Of a DNA stretch of 46,134 bases, positions 23,375 through 31,597 are shown piece after piece. The stretch lies in contig SVLK01000013.1 of assembly GCA_015067975.1 (NCBI GenBank), positions 1 to 46,134 of the forward strand, in the 5' to 3' direction. The notes below the pieces were generated by a model. That model did no database searches. It saw only the letters and a list, made by a program, of their open reading frames with translations, and was not told the origin of the DNA. Within the stretch, counting starts at the first letter, position 1. Each line of letters starts with the position of its first letter. The translations under genes were made by a program, and so were the position numbers. Source of the DNA: Oscillospiraceae bacterium. Its GTDB lineage: Bacteria; Bacillota; Clostridia; Oscillospirales; Oscillospiraceae.

Positions 23375-24470
23375 ACACGCTCACACCGTACCGCCCCAGC
23401 AGAGCATCGAATTTCTTCTTCTGGGCAGGGGTCATGCGCCCCGCGTACTGCTGATAGAGCGCCGCAGCAGACACCGCATCACCGCCCTTGCAGTAGTTGG
23501 TGATGGCGCGCTGCAAGCTTTCGGCGGCAGCGGAGCTGAGGCTCTGCTGCTTTTCCGACGGCAGTGCCGCACCGGTGTTGTTTTTCGCGCCGCCCGAAGC
23601 TTTCTGCTCCGCCTCTGCCTTGTCGGCATAGTATTTCAGCATGGTTTCATAGGCAGACTTGTCCTGCTTTTCCAGCGCGGCGGTCTTGTCCTCGGCGCGC
23701 TCCACGGCACGTTCCCATGCCTCCTGCGCCGCCTGCCACTGCTCATACTCCGCCTGCTGCGCCTCCTGCACCAGCGCATAACGCTGCGCCAACGTATCGG
23801 CGCTGTCGATGTAGCGCCCGTAGGCCTGCTGCTGCAGCTGCGGAATGACCTCATTCAGCGCCTGCAGATACTGCCCATATGCCTGCTGCGCCGCGCTTTG
23901 GGCATAGGTAGAGCCGTAGCCGCCGGTGAGAGCGGATGCCTTGCCCAGCGTGTCGGCCATGGCAGCCTTGCCCTGTCTTTCGTAGAGGGCGGCATAGCTG
24001 CGATAGGCCGCATCCTGCGCCGGGTCATAGGAGAATCCGGGACGGGCGGACAGCTCGTCGTACAGGGCGGACAGCTGCGCATCAAAGCCGGACACGTATT
24101 CCTTGGGCTGCAGCGCAGCAAGACTCTCCTGCTCAGCGCGGGCAGCATTCACCTCGTCCGAGGGTGTATAGCCCTGTTCCAGTTGGCTCAGGCGGTTTGC
24201 CGTTTCATCCGACACACCGGAGAGCACCTGCGTGGATGCGGTAGGTCGGGATGGTACAGCACTCTGCAGCAAATGCCCCCACGTTTCCTCACCCACGATG
24301 CCATCCACCTGCAGCGCGTTCTTTTTCTGGTAATCCACCACAGCGCCGCGGGTCAAATCGCCGAAGATACCGTCCACCTCCAGGCCGTAGCCCTTCTCGT
24401 TCAATTTCTGCTGCAGCGCGGAAACATCCGCTCCGCGGCTGCCGTAGCCTACACTTTTATATGCAGCCAT
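23373..24470 (-). CDS. Phage-module protein with peptidoglycan-binding domain and coiled coil
   Basis: 365 residues. Residues about 5-70 form a PG_binding_1 domain (YGSRGADVSALQQKLNEKGY, DGIFGDLTRGAVVDYQKKN, DGIVGEETW). The rest, about 100-365, is Ala/Gln/Glu-rich with heptad-like pattern and repeats such as AQQAYGQYLQAL. No catalytic domain is seen, so it is not an obvious lysin. As the last gene of the module it could be an internal or tail-tip protein that contacts the cell wall during DNA delivery. ATG 24470 was chosen since AAAGGAG lies eight bases before it. Confidence 0.8.
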   Translation of the reverse strand: MAAYKSVGYGSRGADVSALQQKLNEKGYGLEVDGIFGDLTRGAVVDYQKKNALQVDGIVGEETWGHLLQSAVPSRPTASTQVLSGVSDETANRLSQLEQGYTPSDEVNAARAEQESLAALQPKEYVSGFDAQLSALYDELSARPGFSYDPAQDAAYRSYAALYERQGKAAMADTLGKASALTGGYGSTYAQSAAQQAYGQYLQALNEVIPQLQQQAYGRYIDSADTLAQRYALVQEAQQAEYEQWQAAQEAWERAVERAEDKTAALEKQDKSAYETMLKYYADKAEAEQKASGGAKNNTGAALPSEKQQSLSSAAAESLQRAITNYCKGGDAVSAAALYQQYAGRMTPAQKKKFDALLGRYGVSV

Positions 24471-24504
24471 AGTCTGTTCTCCTTTCGTTATTCCACGCCG
24501 GTCT

Positions 24505-26496
24505 TTATTCCTTGGTGTATCTGCATGTGACATACACCTGCGTATAAGCCGACAGATCTGCGTTGGTATTGATGTACAGTGTGCCGCCGCGCAGCCACAT
24601 GGTCACATTCAACGGATTGTTGCCGTTATCGGGCAATCGGACGAACACATCGCCCACCGGATCATGGGCGATGACGGTGAAGTCCACCAGATGCTCCATC
24701 GCTCCCAGCGCAAGGCCCTGCGTGGCGTTGTTGGGCAGCGCGCCAAAGGCTTTGAGCTGCACATACACGGGCTTGCCCAAATAGCGCTGGGTGGTGCGGT
24801 ACTCCACCCCTTCGTGCAGGGGCGCTTTGTCCCACTCCGGCTCCGTCCACGTGGCACCACCGTCCTCACTGCGGCGCGTGATGACCCAGTCGAGATATTT
24901 CATGGTCTGAAAAATCGATGCTTCGCGCCGCTCCACCATCAAATGTCCGTAGCCTATTTCACCGGGCACACCGGGCGGTGTGGTGCAGGCAGCGCCGGCC
25001 AGTGCATACCAGCCATTTTCCAGCGCATTGTCCGGATTGGTGCAGTATCTGCCGTTCTGCGCGCCCAGACCGTAGCCGCCCACGCAGCTCCACGGTACGG
25101 CATCGCCGTCCTCTGCCGGCATCGGCAGGCCGTGGAGCCCCTTACCGTTCATGTGAAGCTCCCAGCCCATATCCAGCCCGTTCCGCTCGGGATATTTACC
25201 GAAGGCGGCGCCGCTGCCGCCATCGCGGAGCATGAAGGTGATTTCCTCGGTGGGTATGGTGTACACGACGCTGCGGCACTCTCCCAGTGCATCGGTGGCA
25301 GAGAGTTCGACTTCAAAGGAGGTGGCGGCAGAAAATCCGTAGATAACGCGCTCCACACCGTTTTCCAACAGCTCGTAATCGCTCCAATCCATGCCCGAGG
25401 GGCGGTTACGCACCTGCACACGCAGCGCATTGTGTCCGCCCACGGCGGCGCAGGCGGCAGCGCAGTATACGGCGATATAGATGCCGCTGCCGTTGGGTGT
25501 GCCGTCACTGTCGCAGCGTCGGGCATAGGATGCAGAGATGACCGGCACATGGTAATCGTACACCGTGATGTCCGGCACATATTTGACCGCCGTGTGTCTG
25601 CCGCGGCTGTCCACCGCCTGTATCTGCGGCGTGAATGTACCGGCCGCAGGCAGCACTGGCGTGGTGCCGGAAATACCGTCGGCGGTCAGGTTGGCACAGC
25701 TGAAGGTGCCGCCCACCACATCGGAGCCGTAGGCCTCCTGCGTCTGCGCCGAGTAAGCGATTCTGGATTTTCCTCGGACATAGATCTCCCACTCCGAAAG
25801 CACTGCATTGTCATTTACCGGCCGAAGCGTCAGTTCGGTCACGACCGGTACAACTTCCGCCGGCACATAGGCGGTGAAATCATAGCTGCTGCGGCCGATT
25901 TCGCTGCCATCGTGATAGGTGCACAGTGTCAGCGTACCGGTTCCGGAGGCACTGTGGGGCAGCTGCGCGCACAGGGAAATATCCGGTGTCCACACCACCG
26001 CACCGCCCGATGCACCGCTGCACACAGTACCGGAGGCGCTGCCCAGCGTATAGGTCAGCGTATGGGTAAAGACAGGCGAGGCGGCCTGTATGGTAAGGGG
26101 ATTGTCCGCACCCAGCGTGATGGCCGGTACGCTCAGGGAGGACGAGCGCGAAATCGCGGGCAGTTCCAGCAGCTGCGTTGCGTACACCCAGTCCACGTAG
26201 TCGGTGTTCATGTCTAATCCGGCCTCCACCGTCACGGTTTTGGTGCCATCCTGTGCATGCACCGCCGTATGTTCGCCGCTATAGAGGGCAGTGGTGGTGT
26301 TGATGTCCACCCACTTGCCGTTCAAATCTGCGATTTGCGCGCCGTCCAGCCGCAGATACCCCTCGGTGGTGCCGTCGTGGCTCCAGGTGCCGTCGGTAGT
26401 GGTGACGCTCAGTTCAATGCGTACACGGCTGGTGTTGGCCGATACATCGGTGCTGCCGGAGACCGGCGTGACTGTCAATGTCAGTTCTGCTGCCAT
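24505..26496 (-). CDS. Phage minor structural / fibre protein (DUF859-like)
   Basis: 663 residues, Ser/Thr/Gly-rich and beta-structured. The opening LTLTVTPVSGSTDVSANTSRVRIELSV style and the later beta repeats resemble DUF859-type minor virion proteins; the C-terminal part (GGYGLGAQNGRYCTNPDNALENGWYALAG) resembles receptor-binding or tail-fibre knobs. It probably forms the host-contact device of the particle. GGAGGG lies six bases upstream; it begins 4 bp after the preceding gene ends. Confidence 0.75.
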   Translation of the reverse strand: MAAELTLTVTPVSGSTDVSANTSRVRIELSVTTTDGTWSHDGTTEGYLRLDGAQIADLNGKWVDINTTTALYSGEHTAVHAQDGTKTVTVEAGLDMNTDYVDWVYATQLLELPAISRSSSLSVPAITLGADNPLTIQAASPVFTHTLTYTLGSASGTVCSGASGGAVVWTPDISLCAQLPHSASGTGTLTLCTYHDGSEIGRSSYDFTAYVPAEVVPVVTELTLRPVNDNAVLSEWEIYVRGKSRIAYSAQTQEAYGSDVVGGTFSCANLTADGISGTTPVLPAAGTFTPQIQAVDSRGRHTAVKYVPDITVYDYHVPVISASYARRCDSDGTPNGSGIYIAVYCAAACAAVGGHNALRVQVRNRPSGMDWSDYELLENGVERVIYGFSAATSFEVELSATDALGECRSVVYTIPTEEITFMLRDGGSGAAFGKYPERNGLDMGWELHMNGKGLHGLPMPAEDGDAVPWSCVGGYGLGAQNGRYCTNPDNALENGWYALAGAACTTPPGVPGEIGYGHLMVERREASIFQTMKYLDWVITRRSEDGGATWTEPEWDKAPLHEGVEYRTTQRYLGKPVYVQLKAFGALPNNATQGLALGAMEHLVDFTVIAHDPVGDVFVRLPDNGNNPLNVTMWLRGGTLYINTNADLSAYTQVYVTCRYTKE

Positions 26497-26499
26497 GGC

Positions 26500-27228
26500 T
26501 TACCCTCCTGTCCACTGGAATTTCAGTCCGCCGCCATCGCCGGAGATGTTCCATCTGCCGGCGGTGATGCTGCCCAGCACCGTGATATTGGTGATGTACA
26601 GGCGGTTATTGGACACATAGGCCACCTCTTCGGCATCCTGCCAGAAGCTGAGCTTGCTGGCGGTGTAGGTGGCGCGGAAGTTGTTCTGACTCACCACCTG
26701 CTCGCCGTCCACCTCCGTGGTGGTAAGGTTCTGCCCCACCGCCACGCCGTACACCGGCACAGCACCATCGTAATAGACGATGCCGGTGCGGATGTAGCCC
26801 TCGGTGCTGGCCTTGTAGTCGGCAAAGGCGGCAGAAATCGCATCGGTGTTGCTCTTCAAATCGGAGGCGAAGCTGTAGTACTGGGTCAGCGCAGCGGGAT
26901 TGGCCTCGATGTAGCTGCTCAGCTGCTCGATGTATGTGCCAAAGTCGGAGGAGGCCACATAGCTGCCTTTGAACTCCGCGGAGAGAACGTCCATCTCCCG
27001 CTGTACCTGTGTGGCGGTCTTGATGATAAGACTTTTGAGATTCCGATACTGCTGCTGTTCCTCCACCGCCGTCTGCTTGGCCGCGGTATGAGACTGCTGC
27101 AGCGCCGTGTCCGTCTGCTGCAGCGCCACGTTCAGCTGCTGGGCCATTTGGAAGAGGTAGGCGTACTGCCGCGCCACTTGCTGGGCAAGGGTCCCTGTGG
27201 GACGCTGGGGCAGCGTGATGTGGCTCAT
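26500..27228 (-). CDS. Phage tail-associated protein with coiled-coil N-terminus
   Basis: 242 residues. Residues about 12-75 are Gln/Ala-rich and heptad-like (QQTDTALQQSHTAAKQTAVEEQQQ begins this), and the C-terminal about 100 residues (VYGVAVGQNLTTTEVDGEQ, then RATYTASKLSFWQDAEEVAY, then GSITAGRWNI) resemble the shaft and tip repeats of phage tail spike or neck proteins. It overlaps the previous gene by 4 bp (ATGA). Function is inferred from position only. Confidence 0.75.
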   Translation of the reverse strand: MSHITLPQRPTGTLAQQVARQYAYLFQMAQQLNVALQQTDTALQQSHTAAKQTAVEEQQQYRNLKSLIIKTATQVQREMDVLSAEFKGSYVASSDFGTYIEQLSSYIEANPAALTQYYSFASDLKSNTDAISAAFADYKASTEGYIRTGIVYYDGAVPVYGVAVGQNLTTTEVDGEQVVSQNNFRATYTASKLSFWQDAEEVAYVSNNRLYITNITVLGSITAGRWNISGDGGGLKFQWTGG

Positions 27229-28931
27229 GTCACGTCACTCCCCTTCTCATACACCGCCGACAGGCTGTGGACAGTACACGCACCTACGCCCTGCAGCTTC
27301 AATCGCAGATGCGCGCAGCGGCGGGGCTGGATGTAGAGCAGCGCGCCCTCCATGAAGCCGCGGCCGAACAGTTCGCCCTGTCTTTGCCACGTCCGTCCCT
27401 GGTCGTAGCTGACGTAAGCGACCACATAGCCGCCGGCGGCCGGCTGGGCGTTGATGGCCATGCGATTAAGGTACTTGTGCTGCGGCACGTCTTGCCCCAG
27501 TTCCCCTGTCTCGGCGCACCATGTGAAGTTGTCCTCTTCCTCTGCCCCGCCGCGCAGTGAGAGCAATGCACCATCGCTGCACAAGCAGAAGATATCGCCG
27601 CCGCGGCAGGCAAAACCCACCGCCTGCGTACCGTCCTCCCGATGCCACAGGCGGCGGCGCGTGTCGTACACCAACAGATGCGCGGCGCCGCTGTCATCGC
27701 GCAGGCTGAGATAGTACCTGCCCTGCCACGCGCCGCCCACCGCGTCGGTGCACCCCTCATAGGGAAGCGCGGCAGAGATGTTCACCGGCAGACTGCCGTC
27801 GAAAGCGTATACACCGCCGATGCCGTGGTAGTAAAGCGTACCGTCTACCGTCTGCAGACTCCGGTGGCTGCCGCGCCGCACACCGGTGCACTCCAGCGTG
27901 ACGATTTGGTGGGCGCCGTTGGCCGCCGGATACACCTTTTCGATGCAGTGTTCCTTGAAGAACAGGGGGTATCCCAGATAACTGCATGCCGCGGTGAATG
28001 CGCCGTCGCTGCCGCGGGAAGCAGCGTAGCTGTCGGTGGAAAGTCCCTCGAAGCAGCGCCAATTCTTGAAATCGCCCAGTTTGCTGGCATAAATCTCGTT
28101 GACGGCGCGGCCATTCACCATGCCGTATTTGCAGCCCCAGATGCGGTTGCCGCACTCGGTGACATAGTCCATCTCCGGTACGGTGCGGCGCACTGTCACA
28201 GGCTCGCTCTGGCTGCCCTCACCGGAAAGGACACCGTCCATCACCAGCATATCGTCGCTCACCTGCCGCAGCACATGGCTGCCGTTGAGGTGCGCTTCGG
28301 TGCAGCCGGAGATGTCCACACCGTCACCGAGTGCAAAGCCGATGCCGATGCCGGCAGCGGAGAGCTTGATGCACGTATCCGTCACCGCCACCCATTCCCC
28401 ATCGCCGCTGCGTTTTAGTACAGGCGCGGCAGAGGTGTCCAGCCACAGCGCGCCGTTTTGTGCCTCAACCGGTGCGGTGTCGGAGATAAGATAGCTCTCG
28501 TAATCGGTACCGTCAGCACAGCACAGGGAAAAGCGTACCGTACCGGTGGTGACGGTCTCATTCTCCATGCTGCCGAACTCGCTCAAATCGGCGGTGTTGA
28601 GCCACTTCTTATCAGGGAAAATCAGCAGATACGCGCCCATGGAGATGAGCTGCTTGGGACTGTCGCTGAGCACCAGACCGGTGGCCTTGCCGCCCACGCA
28701 GAGGGTATTGCCGTCCACCCAGATAAGGGCGTCCTTGGCCGTCACACCGTTGGGACGGTCAAGCTGCGCCTCCATCGCGCGAAAAGGGCGTGTCTGCAGC
28801 GCAGGGTAGCCGTCGGCGCACAGGTTTTCCATGTGGACGAAGCTGCCGTCGCCGCCCTGTTTGTCCAAGCCGAAAAAGCGATGGACGGTGCGGCGGCTCT
28901 GGCTGAGCACGCGTAAAGCGTTGAAAAACAT
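27225..28931 (-). CDS. Phage tail stabilisation-like protein (gp10-type, beta-propeller-like)
   Basis: 568 residues with repeating beta-strand blocks such as VDGNTLCVGGKATGLVL, NRIWGCKYGMVNGRAVNEIYAS and GTLYYHGIGGVYAFDG, as in the P22 gp10-type stabilisation proteins of short-tailed phages, which close the portal and bind the needle. Assignment rests on size, repeats and place after the connector gene. ATG 28931 was preferred because GGGGGAGAGG precedes it and the upstream ATG lies in the preceding gene. Confidence 0.7.
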   Translation of the reverse strand: MFFNALRVLSQSRRTVHRFFGLDKQGGDGSFVHMENLCADGYPALQTRPFRAMEAQLDRPNGVTAKDALIWVDGNTLCVGGKATGLVLSDSPKQLISMGAYLLIFPDKKWLNTADLSEFGSMENETVTTGTVRFSLCCADGTDYESYLISDTAPVEAQNGALWLDTSAAPVLKRSGDGEWVAVTDTCIKLSAAGIGIGFALGDGVDISGCTEAHLNGSHVLRQVSDDMLVMDGVLSGEGSQSEPVTVRRTVPEMDYVTECGNRIWGCKYGMVNGRAVNEIYASKLGDFKNWRCFEGLSTDSYAASRGSDGAFTAACSYLGYPLFFKEHCIEKVYPAANGAHQIVTLECTGVRRGSHRSLQTVDGTLYYHGIGGVYAFDGSLPVNISAALPYEGCTDAVGGAWQGRYYLSLRDDSGAAHLLVYDTRRRLWHREDGTQAVGFACRGGDIFCLCSDGALLSLRGGAEEEDNFTWCAETGELGQDVPQHKYLNRMAINAQPAAGGYVVAYVSYDQGRTWQRQGELFGRGFMEGALLYIQPRRCAHLRLKLQGVGACTVHSLSAVYEKGSDVT

Positions 28932-28945
28932 TCCCTCTCCCCCTC

Positions 28946-29284
28946 TCAGCACAGTTTCAGCGCTGCGGCGGCGCCGCCCTCAGTGCGGGCGCGGTAGTCC
29001 CGCCACGAGAGCAGCATCGTGTTCCACAGCGCGATGGCGTTGTTGTAGCGCTCCAGCTCGCCGTTGCAGTAGTGGATCTGCGCCTCCACATAGTGGCGGT
29101 AGAGGTCGCTGTAGGGCGCGGCGATGGCGAGCACCGTGTCTTCTGTCATCTCCGCAGGCAGCGTTCCGCCGATAAAGGTGGCGGCAAACCCCTCGGCGCG
29201 GTGGAGCCAGTGGAGCTTCTGCTCCGCGGTGTATTGATTGGGCAGCAGTGTGTCCACCTGCTGCAGCACCTGAGATGCCGTCAT
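28946..29284 (-). CDS. Phage head-tail connector/adaptor protein
   Basis: 112 helical residues: SQVLQQVDTLLPNQYTAEQKLHWLHRAEGF followed by a helix-rich middle and NAIALWNTMLLSWRDYRART, features of small adaptor proteins (gp6/gp4-like) that attach below the portal. The gene comes after the capsid gene and a 68-aa gene, the usual place for adaptors. Its start has GAGGGGAGG upstream. Confidence 0.7.
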   Translation of the reverse strand: MTASQVLQQVDTLLPNQYTAEQKLHWLHRAEGFAATFIGGTLPAEMTEDTVLAIAAPYSDLYRHYVEAQIHYCNGELERYNNAIALWNTMLLSWRDYRARTEGGAAAALKLC

Positions 29285-29303
29285 ATTGTCCTGTCCTCCC
29301 CTC

Positions 29304-29510
29304 TTATTCAGCCATGCGGTCTACGTAGCGGCGGGCTTCCTCGGCCATTCTGCGGCCGTTTTCCAGCACCTCCGCCACATAGACGGGCACTTCCACTTCC
29401 ACGCCCTTCATGATCTTGAAGCTGCGGCCGTTGACCGACACGATCACAAAGTTCTCCTCGTTCTTTCTGCCGCGCGGCAGCAGAATCTTCGTCATCTTCG
29501 TCTTTTCCAT
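29304..29510 (-). CDS. Small phage virion-module protein
   Basis: 68 residues: ILLPRGRKNEENFVIVSVNG, RSFKIMKGVEVEVPVYVAEV and a helical end. This type of short protein following the capsid gene is frequent in Clostridia prophages, but no function is known. The start at 29510 has AGGAGG upstream; a second in-frame ATG follows five codons later. Confidence 0.7.
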   Translation of the reverse strand: MEKTKMTKILLPRGRKNEENFVIVSVNGRSFKIMKGVEVEVPVYVAEVLENGRRMAEEARRYVDRMAE

Positions 29511-29543
29511 AGTTCCTCCTTACGGTTGTGTGGTAGGTGCGCA

Positions 29544-29567
29544 GGAGGGGCGGTGAGCCGCCCCTCC
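29544..29567 (-). other. Strong hairpin after capsid gene
   Basis: Perfect stem GGAGGGGCGG-tgag-CCGCCCCTCC lies between the capsid stop codon and the next gene. With no T-run it may protect the capsid mRNA 3' end or act as a partial terminator giving more capsid than downstream proteins. Confidence 0.55.
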
Positions 29568-29574
29568 CTTACCC

Positions 29575-30570
29575 TCAGTTGGCCTTGTCGGTGTCGGAGT
29601 AGCTGGAGCCGCACTCCACGCGCACGATGTATTCATCGTACAAAATGGCGGCCGCGTGAACACCCTTCCAACCCACGCTGGAGCGCTGATCCAGAGGATC
29701 GGCGGTGCCGGAGGAGCCGCGGGGCTTGACGATGACCTCGGTGCCCTCACTCAGGTCTACCACGCCATAGGCGCCCTTGCCCAAAAACAGGCAGGCGTAC
29801 ACGGCGCAGTTGTCCTTACCCTCGTTGAAGATCTTGGCCTCGGTAGTCTCCACAAAGCGCACGCCGTGCAGCTCGCCGATCTCGCCGCTGAACAGCTCCG
29901 TGGCGGCGGCGTACTGGTGGGCAGCCAGCCAGCTCTCGTCCTGACGCAGGTCGAACGCCACGCTGGGGTGGATGATGCAGATGTACTTGCCATCGAACTT
30001 GGGGGCGTTCATCTTCTTCAGCTGCGTGGCGGCCTTGGCCACCAGTTCGCCGGTGATCTTGCACTCGCCGGTCAGCTGAGAGCGGCTGGTGACCTCGGTG
30101 CCATCGGCCATGGGGGCGTAGATCACCTGATTGCCCTGCACGATCTCGTTGCGGGTCACGGTGTCCAGCGTCAGGCCCATGTTGGCGCCGTGGCGGTCGG
30201 TGATCTCCAGCACCACATCGTCGATGGCGGTCAGGTCCAGCATGTCGGACACGGTGGTGTAGTCGCCGTACTGGGCCAGCTCCTTGGTGATGTAGCTGAC
30301 GGAGATACCGCTGCCGTCGGGAGTGACGCCCTCAGTCAGGGGAGTGAGCGCCTTGTCGAAGGCGCCGAACTTACGCCACTCCACCGTCTTGCCGCCGCCC
30401 ACAGGCAGCGCCTTGGTGGCAGCGAACTGGTTGTGCACCAGCTGGGGCTTGGCATTTTCCAGCAGCTCCATGCCGTAGTAGGTCTTCATCTCGGCGCTGA
30501 GGCCGGAAGTGGTCTGGGTGTTCATTTCGCCTGCAAACAGCTGCAGGTCATAGTGCTTCATCAGTTCCAT
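29575..30570 (-). CDS. Major capsid protein (N4-gp56 family-like)
   Basis: 331 residues. Hallmarks: the block TPLTEGVTPDGSGISVSYIT followed by KELAQYGDYTTVSDMLDLTAIDD, then NMGLTLDTVTRNEI, FDGKYICIIHPSVAFDLR and GVRFVETTEAKIF, which follow the N4-gp56 capsid family pattern. The N-terminus carries DLQLFA at residues 8-13, the kind of site cleaved by Prp proteases (compare LNLQFFA in ribosomal protein L27). A Prp homologue is encoded two genes upstream. The start at 30570 has AAGGAG seven bases before it; upstream in-frame ATG codons lack this. Confidence 0.85.
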   Translation of the reverse strand: MELMKHYDLQLFAGEMNTQTTSGLSAEMKTYYGMELLENAKPQLVHNQFAATKALPVGGGKTVEWRKFGAFDKALTPLTEGVTPDGSGISVSYITKELAQYGDYTTVSDMLDLTAIDDVVLEITDRHGANMGLTLDTVTRNEIVQGNQVIYAPMADGTEVTSRSQLTGECKITGELVAKAATQLKKMNAPKFDGKYICIIHPSVAFDLRQDESWLAAHQYAAATELFSGEIGELHGVRFVETTEAKIFNEGKDNCAVYACLFLGKGAYGVVDLSEGTEVIVKPRGSSGTADPLDQRSSVGWKGVHAAAILYDEYIVRVECGSSYSDTDKAN

Positions 30571-30646
30571 AAAAAATCTCCTTTTCCAATCAATCTTTTG
30601 GTTTTTTCCGTTTTTTCCCTGCCGCAGATGTGGTGTGGCGGTTGGC

Positions 30647-30664
30647 GGATGCCCTTTGGCATCC
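30647..30664. other. Hairpin in scaffold-capsid intergenic region
   Basis: Perfect stem GGATGCC-cttt-GGCATCC in the gap between the scaffold stop and the capsid start; no T-run. Confidence 0.5.
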
Positions 30665-30691
30665 CGACCCATCCCTGTGTGGCGGCAAATC

Positions 30692-31258
30692 TCAAAAGCG
30701 GATCTTCTCCCCGTCCATGACGCGGCGGCGGATATCGGCCAGCTGTGCGCTGCTGAGCGCCTTGGGGTCGCTGCGCGTCACGGCAGCGCTGCGTGTGCCC
30801 GCTTCGCTGACGCGGCGGCGGCTGCTCTGCACGGTGCGCGCGCTTTGCTGGGCACTGCGCTGCGCGGCATAGGTCATGGCGCGGCGCAGCAGTTCCTCCC
30901 GATGGGTCACCTCATAGGCGGTGCGCGCATCAATACCGGCGGCGATGAGGCGGGCAAACTCGCCCTTTTGCACCTCGCGCTGCCAGTCAAACTCGGGGTA
31001 GATCTGCTGCAGCGCTTCCTGCTGCCCCTCCAGTGCGGCAAAGGCGGCGTCCGAGCGCTGCCGGCGCGCCGTTTCCTGCGCACGTAGACGCTCATTCTCC
31101 CGGCGCAGTCCGCGCAATCGGCCGTCCAGAATTTTCTGCACCCGCTCCTCAAAATCCGCCTTGTACCGCCCGCGGATCAGCGTTTCAAAGGTCTCCTCCC
31201 CGGCGTCGGGAGCACTTTCGCCCGCGGTGTTCTCCACCAGTTCCCTGTTCTCGTCCAT
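30692..31258 (-). CDS. Phage scaffold protein
   Basis: 188 residues, highly charged and almost entirely helical: acidic N-terminus (ENTAGESAPDAGEETFE), central coiled coil with ERVQKILDGRLRGLRRENERL, basic C-terminal half (SSRRRVSEAGTRSAAVTRSD) ending with DIRRRVMDGEKIRF. This charge layout, size and position between protease and capsid genes fit an internal scaffold, whose basic C-terminus binds the coat. No other identity seems better. Confidence 0.75.
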   Translation of the reverse strand: MDENRELVENTAGESAPDAGEETFETLIRGRYKADFEERVQKILDGRLRGLRRENERLRAQETARRQRSDAAFAALEGQQEALQQIYPEFDWQREVQKGEFARLIAAGIDARTAYEVTHREELLRRAMTYAAQRSAQQSARTVQSSRRRVSEAGTRSAAVTRSDPKALSSAQLADIRRRVMDGEKIRF

Positions 31259-31321
31259 ACGATTCCTTTCCCGTGGTAAGCCACGACCTCTTGTTTCAAC
31301 CCGCCCTCCCTGCCAAAAATT

Positions 31322-31597
31322 TCACTCCACCTTGACGCACTGGGGATACTTCCCCGCCAGCTGTGCCAAGCCGCAGCGCAGCACCGACAGCTGCGCCTCG
31401 CACCCCTCCTGCGCCCATACCATGGCGTAACCGGGGCGCAGCACCAGCTCACGCAGCGCGCCGCTTTCCTCCAGCGCACCGGCAAGGGCAAAAACCAGTG
31501 CCGACACCGCCGCGCACACCGTATCTTCGCCCCGCGGTGCATTTTCCGCATGACCCTGCAGCGTCACCCGGTCACGGGTCCATACGACCTGAATCAT
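31322..31597 (-). CDS. Prp-family cysteine protease (candidate phage maturation protease)
   Basis: 91 residues. The conserved block GHAENAPRGEDTVCAAVSAL places His16 and Cys28 with the 12-residue spacing of the Prp catalytic pair. Host Prp trims the N-terminus of ribosomal protein L27 and in Staphylococcus also matures phage 80-alpha capsid and scaffold proteins. Here the gene sits between portal and scaffold, overlapping the portal gene by 4 bp, exactly where head-maturation proteases are found. The capsid protein carries LQLFA at its N-terminus. A cell-wall or ribosome role is unlikely given the position, but not excluded. Confidence 0.85.
   Translation of the reverse strand: MIQVVWTRDRVTLQGHAENAPRGEDTVCAAVSALVFALAGALEESGALRELVLRPGYAMVWAQEGCEAQLSVLRCGLAQLAGKYPQCVKVE

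Noticed and set aside
23373-24470. Peptidoglycan-binding protein as phage endolysin
   Set aside because: Only a binding domain and coiled coil are seen; no amidase, muramidase or peptidase motif.
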